NCBI RefSeq assembly: GCF_030865425.1
Contig: NZ_JAVFCB010000002.1
Location: 465,487 to 529,486, forward strand
Source of the DNA: Microbacterium capsulatum
Lineage (GTDB): Bacteria > Actinomycetota > Actinomycetes > Actinomycetales > Microbacteriaceae
Reading direction: 5' to 3'
Length of the DNA stretch: 64,000 nucleotides
Below the pieces are notes generated by a model. The model was not told the origin of the DNA. It saw nothing but the letters and a program-made list of their open reading frames with translations, and searched no databases. The translations under genes were made by a program, and so were the position numbers. Below, in pieces: positions 61,410 to 64,000 of this stretch. Positions within the stretch are counted from its first letter, which is position 1. Each line of letters begins with the position of its first letter.

Positions 61410-62516
61410 ATGCACACCCCCGATCCCGTCCCTGCCGCGCCCACCGCCGCCGACCGCAAGCGATGGACCCGCTACCTCGTCGAGGAGCGCGCCGAGGCGC
61501 ACGTCTACCAGCAGCTCGCCGAGCGCAAGAACGGCGAGGAGCGCGAGATCCTCCTCGAGCTCGCCGCCGCCGAGGGGCGCCACGAGGCGCACTGGCTGGA
61601 GCTGCTCGGCGGGGAGCCCGCACACCTGCCCCGTCCGGGGTTCCGCACCCGCATGCTGGGCTGGATGGCCGGCCGGTTCGGCTCGATCTTCGTGCTCGCG
61701 CTCGCCCAGAACGCGGAGGCGCGCTCCCCGTACGACGAGGAGGTGTACGCCACGCCGGCGATGCGGGCCGACGAGAAGGTGCATTTCGAGGTCGTCCGCG
61801 GCCTCGCCGCGCGCGGCAGGCGCCGACTGTCCGGATCGTTCCGCGCGGCGGTCTTCGGCGCGAACGACGGCCTTGTCAGCAACCTCGCCCTGATCCTCGG
61901 CATCGGCGCGACGGGCGTGGGCAGCGGTGTGGTGCTGTTCAGCGGTTTCGCGGGCCTGCTCGCCGGAGCGCTCTCGATGGGCGCGGGCGAGTTCGTCTCG
62001 GTCCGCTCGCAGCGGGAGCTTCTCCAGGCCACGGAGGACAACGGACCGGGCGACGCCGCCGCGAGCGACCTCGACATCGACGAGAACGAGCTGGCGCTGG
62101 TCTACCGTGCCCGCGGCATGGACTCGGACGAGTCCCTGGATCGCGCGCGCCGTGTCGTGAGCGCGGCGAAGGCCGGCATGGCCATGCAGACCGGCCCGCT
62201 TCGCGTCCCCGCGTCGGACGACGACGAGCACGAGATCGTCGGCAGCGCGTGGTCCGCCGCGATCTCGAGCTTCCTGCTGTTCGCGTCCGGCGCGATCGTG
62301 CCGGTGCTGCCGTGGATCTTCGGCATGCAGGGCAACGCCGCGGTGCTCGTGGCGCTGCTGCTCGTCGGCATCGCGCTGCTCAGCACCGGAGCGACCGTGG
62401 GGGTGCTGTCCGGCGGCCCGCCCCTGCGCCGCGGCCTCCGCCAGCTCGTGATCGGCTTCGGCGCGGCCGCCGTCACCTATCTGCTCGGGCTCCTGTTCCA
62501 CGTCGGCGTCGGCTGA
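61410..62516 (+). CDS. VIT1/CCC1-family transporter with ferritin-like N-terminus
   Basis: A 368-residue iron/manganese transporter. Residues 10-120 form a ferritin-like (rubrerythrin) domain with Glu and His in E-x-x-H-patterns (EEREILLELAAAEGRHEAHW). The membrane part has FGANDGLVSNLALILGI (VIT1 hallmark), GALSMGAGEFVSVRSQRELL and four or five helices to the C-terminus. It probably stores or exports Fe2+ or Mn2+. ATG 61410 follows AAGGACACC. Confidence 0.92.
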   Translation: MHTPDPVPAAPTAADRKRWTRYLVEERAEAHVYQQLAERKNGEEREILLELAAAEGRHEAHWLELLGGEPAHLPRPGFRTRMLGWMAGRFGSIFVLALAQNAEARSPYDEEVYATPAMRADEKVHFEVVRGLAARGRRRLSGSFRAAVFGANDGLVSNLALILGIGATGVGSGVVLFSGFAGLLAGALSMGAGEFVSVRSQRELLQATEDNGPGDAAASDLDIDENELALVYRARGMDSDESLDRARRVVSAAKAGMAMQTGPLRVPASDDDEHEIVGSAWSAAISSFLLFASGAIVPVLPWIFGMQGNAAVLVALLLVGIALLSTGATVGVLSGGPPLRRGLRQLVIGFGAAAVTYLLGLLFHVGVG

Positions 62517-62639
62517 CCGTCGGGTCCGGCGGGCCGGGCTCACGGCTGCGCCGGCCCGCCGGACGACGCCGGCTCCGGCGTCGACGGGACTCTGCGCTGA
62601 CGGTCCGGTCCGCACCGGAGTCGTGACCGCCGCGAAACG

Positions 62640-62673
62640 GAGAAGGCCCGGATCTTCCGATCCGGGCCTTCTC
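62640..62673 (+). terminator. Terminator after the VIT1-type gene
   Basis: GAGAAGGCCCGGATC and its complement, 15 bp with a 4-base loop, followed by GTTACC. It lies 123 bases after the stop and 20 bases before the IS element. The rest of 62517-62692 has no gene. Confidence 0.75.
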
Positions 62674-62701
62674 GTTACCGTGCGCGAGGGGGTGTCTGGG
62701 T

Positions 62702-62784
62702 TCAGGACATCGTGAACGGCTGTCTCGGGACATCGTGAACGGCCCGCGCGTGTGGCGGCGGATGTCTCAGGACATCGTGAACGG
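62702..62784 (+). repeat. Triple direct repeat at the left end of the IS
   Basis: GGACATCGTGAACGG occurs at 62705-62719, 62728-62742 and 62770-62784, all on the plus strand, and once inverted (63973-63987) at the right end. The transposase start codon lies within the third copy's last base. The repeats are probable transposase-binding sites, and the left end carries three against one on the right. Confidence 0.75.
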
Positions 62785-63950
62785 TGGCCAAGTACGAAGT
62801 GCTGATCAAAGCCGTCACCGTCCAGAAGCTGTCCTACGGCGAGGTCGCCCGCCGTTACGGGGTCTCCAAGACCCTCGTGCATAAGCTGCACCACCGGTGG
62901 CTCGAGGAAGGAGACGGCGCGTTCGAGCCGAGATCGCGGCGCCCGCACGCCAGCCCGAACCGCACCGCCCCCACCGTGCGGGAGCGGATCCTCGCCCTGC
63001 GCGATCAGCTCGCCGCCGCTGGACTGGACAACGGCGCGGACACGATCGCGGAACTGCTCGCCCGGGAACGGGTCACCGTCTCCCGGGCAACGGTCTGGCG
63101 GATCCTCACCGCGGCCGGCCGGGTCAGCCCGCAGCCGCAGAAGCGGCCCCGCTCGTCCTGGCGCCGGTTCACCGCGGACCGCCCCAACGAGCTCTGGCAA
63201 TCCGACTTCACCCACGTGACCCTCACCACCGGGCAAGAGGTCGAGGTCATCGGCTGGCTCGATGACCACTCCCGCTACCTGCTGCACCTGACCGCGCACC
63301 GCCGCGTCACCGGCCGCACCGTGACCGACACGTTCACCACCACCGCGACCGAACACGGCTACCCGGCCGCCACACTGACCGACAACGGCATGGTCTACAC
63401 CACCCGCCTCGCCCGCGGCGGCCGAGGCCGCGGCGACGGCGGCGGGAACGGATTCGAGACCCTGCTCGCCACCCTGGGCATCACCCAGAAGAACGGGAAG
63501 CCGTTCAAACCCACCACGCAAGGCAAGATCGAAAGGTTCTGGCAGACGCTGAAGAAGCACCTCGCCACCCGACCAGCTCGGTCCCTGCTCGAGCTGCAGG
63601 CCACCCTCGACGCGTTCCGCGACCACTACAACCACGCCCGCCCACACCGCGCCATCGGCCGTCACACCCCCGCGTTCGCCTACCAGCTGATCCCGAAAGC
63701 GACCCCGACCGCGCCCGAGGACCCCGGCATCTGGCGCGTCCGCTACGACACCATCGACAACGACGGGAAGATCACCCTCCGCCACACCGGCCGCCTCTTG
63801 CACCTCGGCATCGGCAGAGCACACACCCGCGTCGAGATCATCTGCCTCGTCCACAACGACAACGCCACGATCATCGCCACGGCCACCGGCGAAATCCTCG
63901 CCGACTTCACCCTCGACCCCACCCGCAGCTACCAACGCAAAAACGGATGA
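62784..63950 (+). CDS. IS481-family transposase
   Basis: A 388-residue DDE transposase. N-terminal helix-turn-helix regions (LSYGEVARRYGVSKTLVHKL, about 17-36, and a second around 86-110) and the rve catalytic core: WQSDFTHVT (first Asp), TLTDNGMVYT (second Asp) and QGKIERFWQTLKKHL (Glu). GTG start at 62784 overlaps the last left repeat. A Gly/Arg-rich insert (GGRGRGDGGG) lies between the second Asp and Glu. All catalytic residues are present, so it looks active. Confidence 0.94.
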   Translation: MAKYEVLIKAVTVQKLSYGEVARRYGVSKTLVHKLHHRWLEEGDGAFEPRSRRPHASPNRTAPTVRERILALRDQLAAAGLDNGADTIAELLARERVTVSRATVWRILTAAGRVSPQPQKRPRSSWRRFTADRPNELWQSDFTHVTLTTGQEVEVIGWLDDHSRYLLHLTAHRRVTGRTVTDTFTTTATEHGYPAATLTDNGMVYTTRLARGGRGRGDGGGNGFETLLATLGITQKNGKPFKPTTQGKIERFWQTLKKHLATRPARSLLELQATLDAFRDHYNHARPHRAIGRHTPAFAYQLIPKATPTAPEDPGIWRVRYDTIDNDGKITLRHTGRLLHLGIGRAHTRVEIICLVHNDNATIIATATGEILADFTLDPTRSYQRKNG

Positions 63951-63974
63951 ACCCCCGAAACCGGGGGTTCATCC
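63946..63974 (+). terminator. Terminator hairpin at the right end of the IS
   Basis: GGATGAACCCCC pairs with GGGGGTTCATCC (12 bp, short loop). It overlaps the transposase stop codon and enters the right terminal repeat, so it may block readthrough into or out of the element. Confidence 0.7.
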
Positions 63975-64000
63975 GTTCACGATGTCCTGAGACATCACAA

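Larger units (their letters stand above)
62693..63999 (+). mobile_element. IS481-family insertion sequence, complete
   Basis: Left end TGTCTGGGT, then TCAGGACATCGTGAACGG; right end (reverse complement) TGTGATGTC, then the same 18 bases. Both 27-base ends begin with TGT and share the inner 18 bases exactly. One transposase fills the element. Target duplication cannot be read because the right flank is only one base. No disruption of a gene is seen at the left. Confidence 0.88.

Noticed and set aside
61332..63935. 867-codon minus-strand open frame opposite VIT1 and the IS transposase
   Set aside because: It is antisense to two genes with clear motifs and crosses the IS boundary.
1..64000. CRISPR arrays, rRNA genes, biosynthetic clusters
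   Set aside because: No regularly spaced repeats with spacers, no rRNA sequence and no PKS/NRPS-type modules were seen.

Overview
The window is 64 kb of very GC-rich actinobacterial chromosome. The gene set and order fit Microbacteriaceae, probably Microbacterium: a tkt-tal-pgi-zwf-opcA-pgl operon, ctaB divergent from it, a sufB-sufD-Rieske-sufC-DUF59 operon, a GlgC/GlgA pair, DUF3099 and DUF4190 proteins, and a type B L31 gene. The genus is an inference from gene content; no 16S gene is present.

The most interesting region is 2129-10174, an 8.0 kb integrated filamentous phage (inovirus-like prophage) in the 3' part of a tRNA-Asn gene. It is bounded by a 37-bp direct repeat (2129-2165 and 10138-10174). 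Read on the minus strand, its genes follow the classic filamentous order: excisionase-like HTH and small early proteins, a Rep_trans replication initiator, a small ssDNA-binding-like protein, four tiny membrane peptides, a pVIII-like coat protein behind a perfect ribosome binding site, a terminator-like hairpin, a large pIII-like adhesin, a pVI-like protein, a Zot/pI ATPase and two small membrane proteins. Nearly all are joined by start/stop overlaps. A tyrosine integrase (left end) and an XRE repressor (right end) are on the plus strand. The attachment site lies inside the 3' end of the repressor gene. In the integrated form the repressor stops after 102 codons, using a stop supplied by the host tRNA. 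In the predicted circular form it runs 12 codons further and ends in LYAA, which resembles an ssrA-type degradation tag. This matches the integration-dependent immunity switch known from some mycobacteriophages, but here in a filamentous phage with no secretin gene and a presumed monoderm host.

Host regions, left to right: the 3' part of dnaG and an ABC ATPase (1-1959); the prophage and tRNA-Asn (2129-10211); a septum-formation-type lipoprotein, peptide deformylase and a DMT transporter (10316-12694); the pentose phosphate operon on the minus strand (12703-20854); heme O and heme A synthases around a regulator (21095-24167); the suf operon (24426-28539); a MalY/PatB-type lyase with an MFS exporter (28708-31226); a TetR regulator divergent from the bioYMN biotin transporter with two BioQ-like operators (31180-33701); a DUF3100 membrane protein with an M20 hydrolase and a divergent AsnC-type regulator (33710-37537); an ABC-F ATPase; a SURF1/DUF3099/DUF4190 cluster; FabG, SerB and glycogen genes (41580-46241); L31 type B; an Lrp-type regulator divergent from a branched-chain 2-oxoacid dehydrogenase operon lacking E3 (49248-53398); and an end block with an MFS transporter, phosphatase, sirtuin, RNA methyltransferase, SGNH hydrolase, LCP protein, helicase and a VIT1-type transporter (53423-62516). 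The window closes on a complete IS481-family element (62693-63999).

No CRISPR array, rRNA gene or biosynthetic gene cluster was seen. No gene-free stretch exceeds 300 bases; the longest (62517-62783, 24168-24425, 20855-21094) are covered in the entries.
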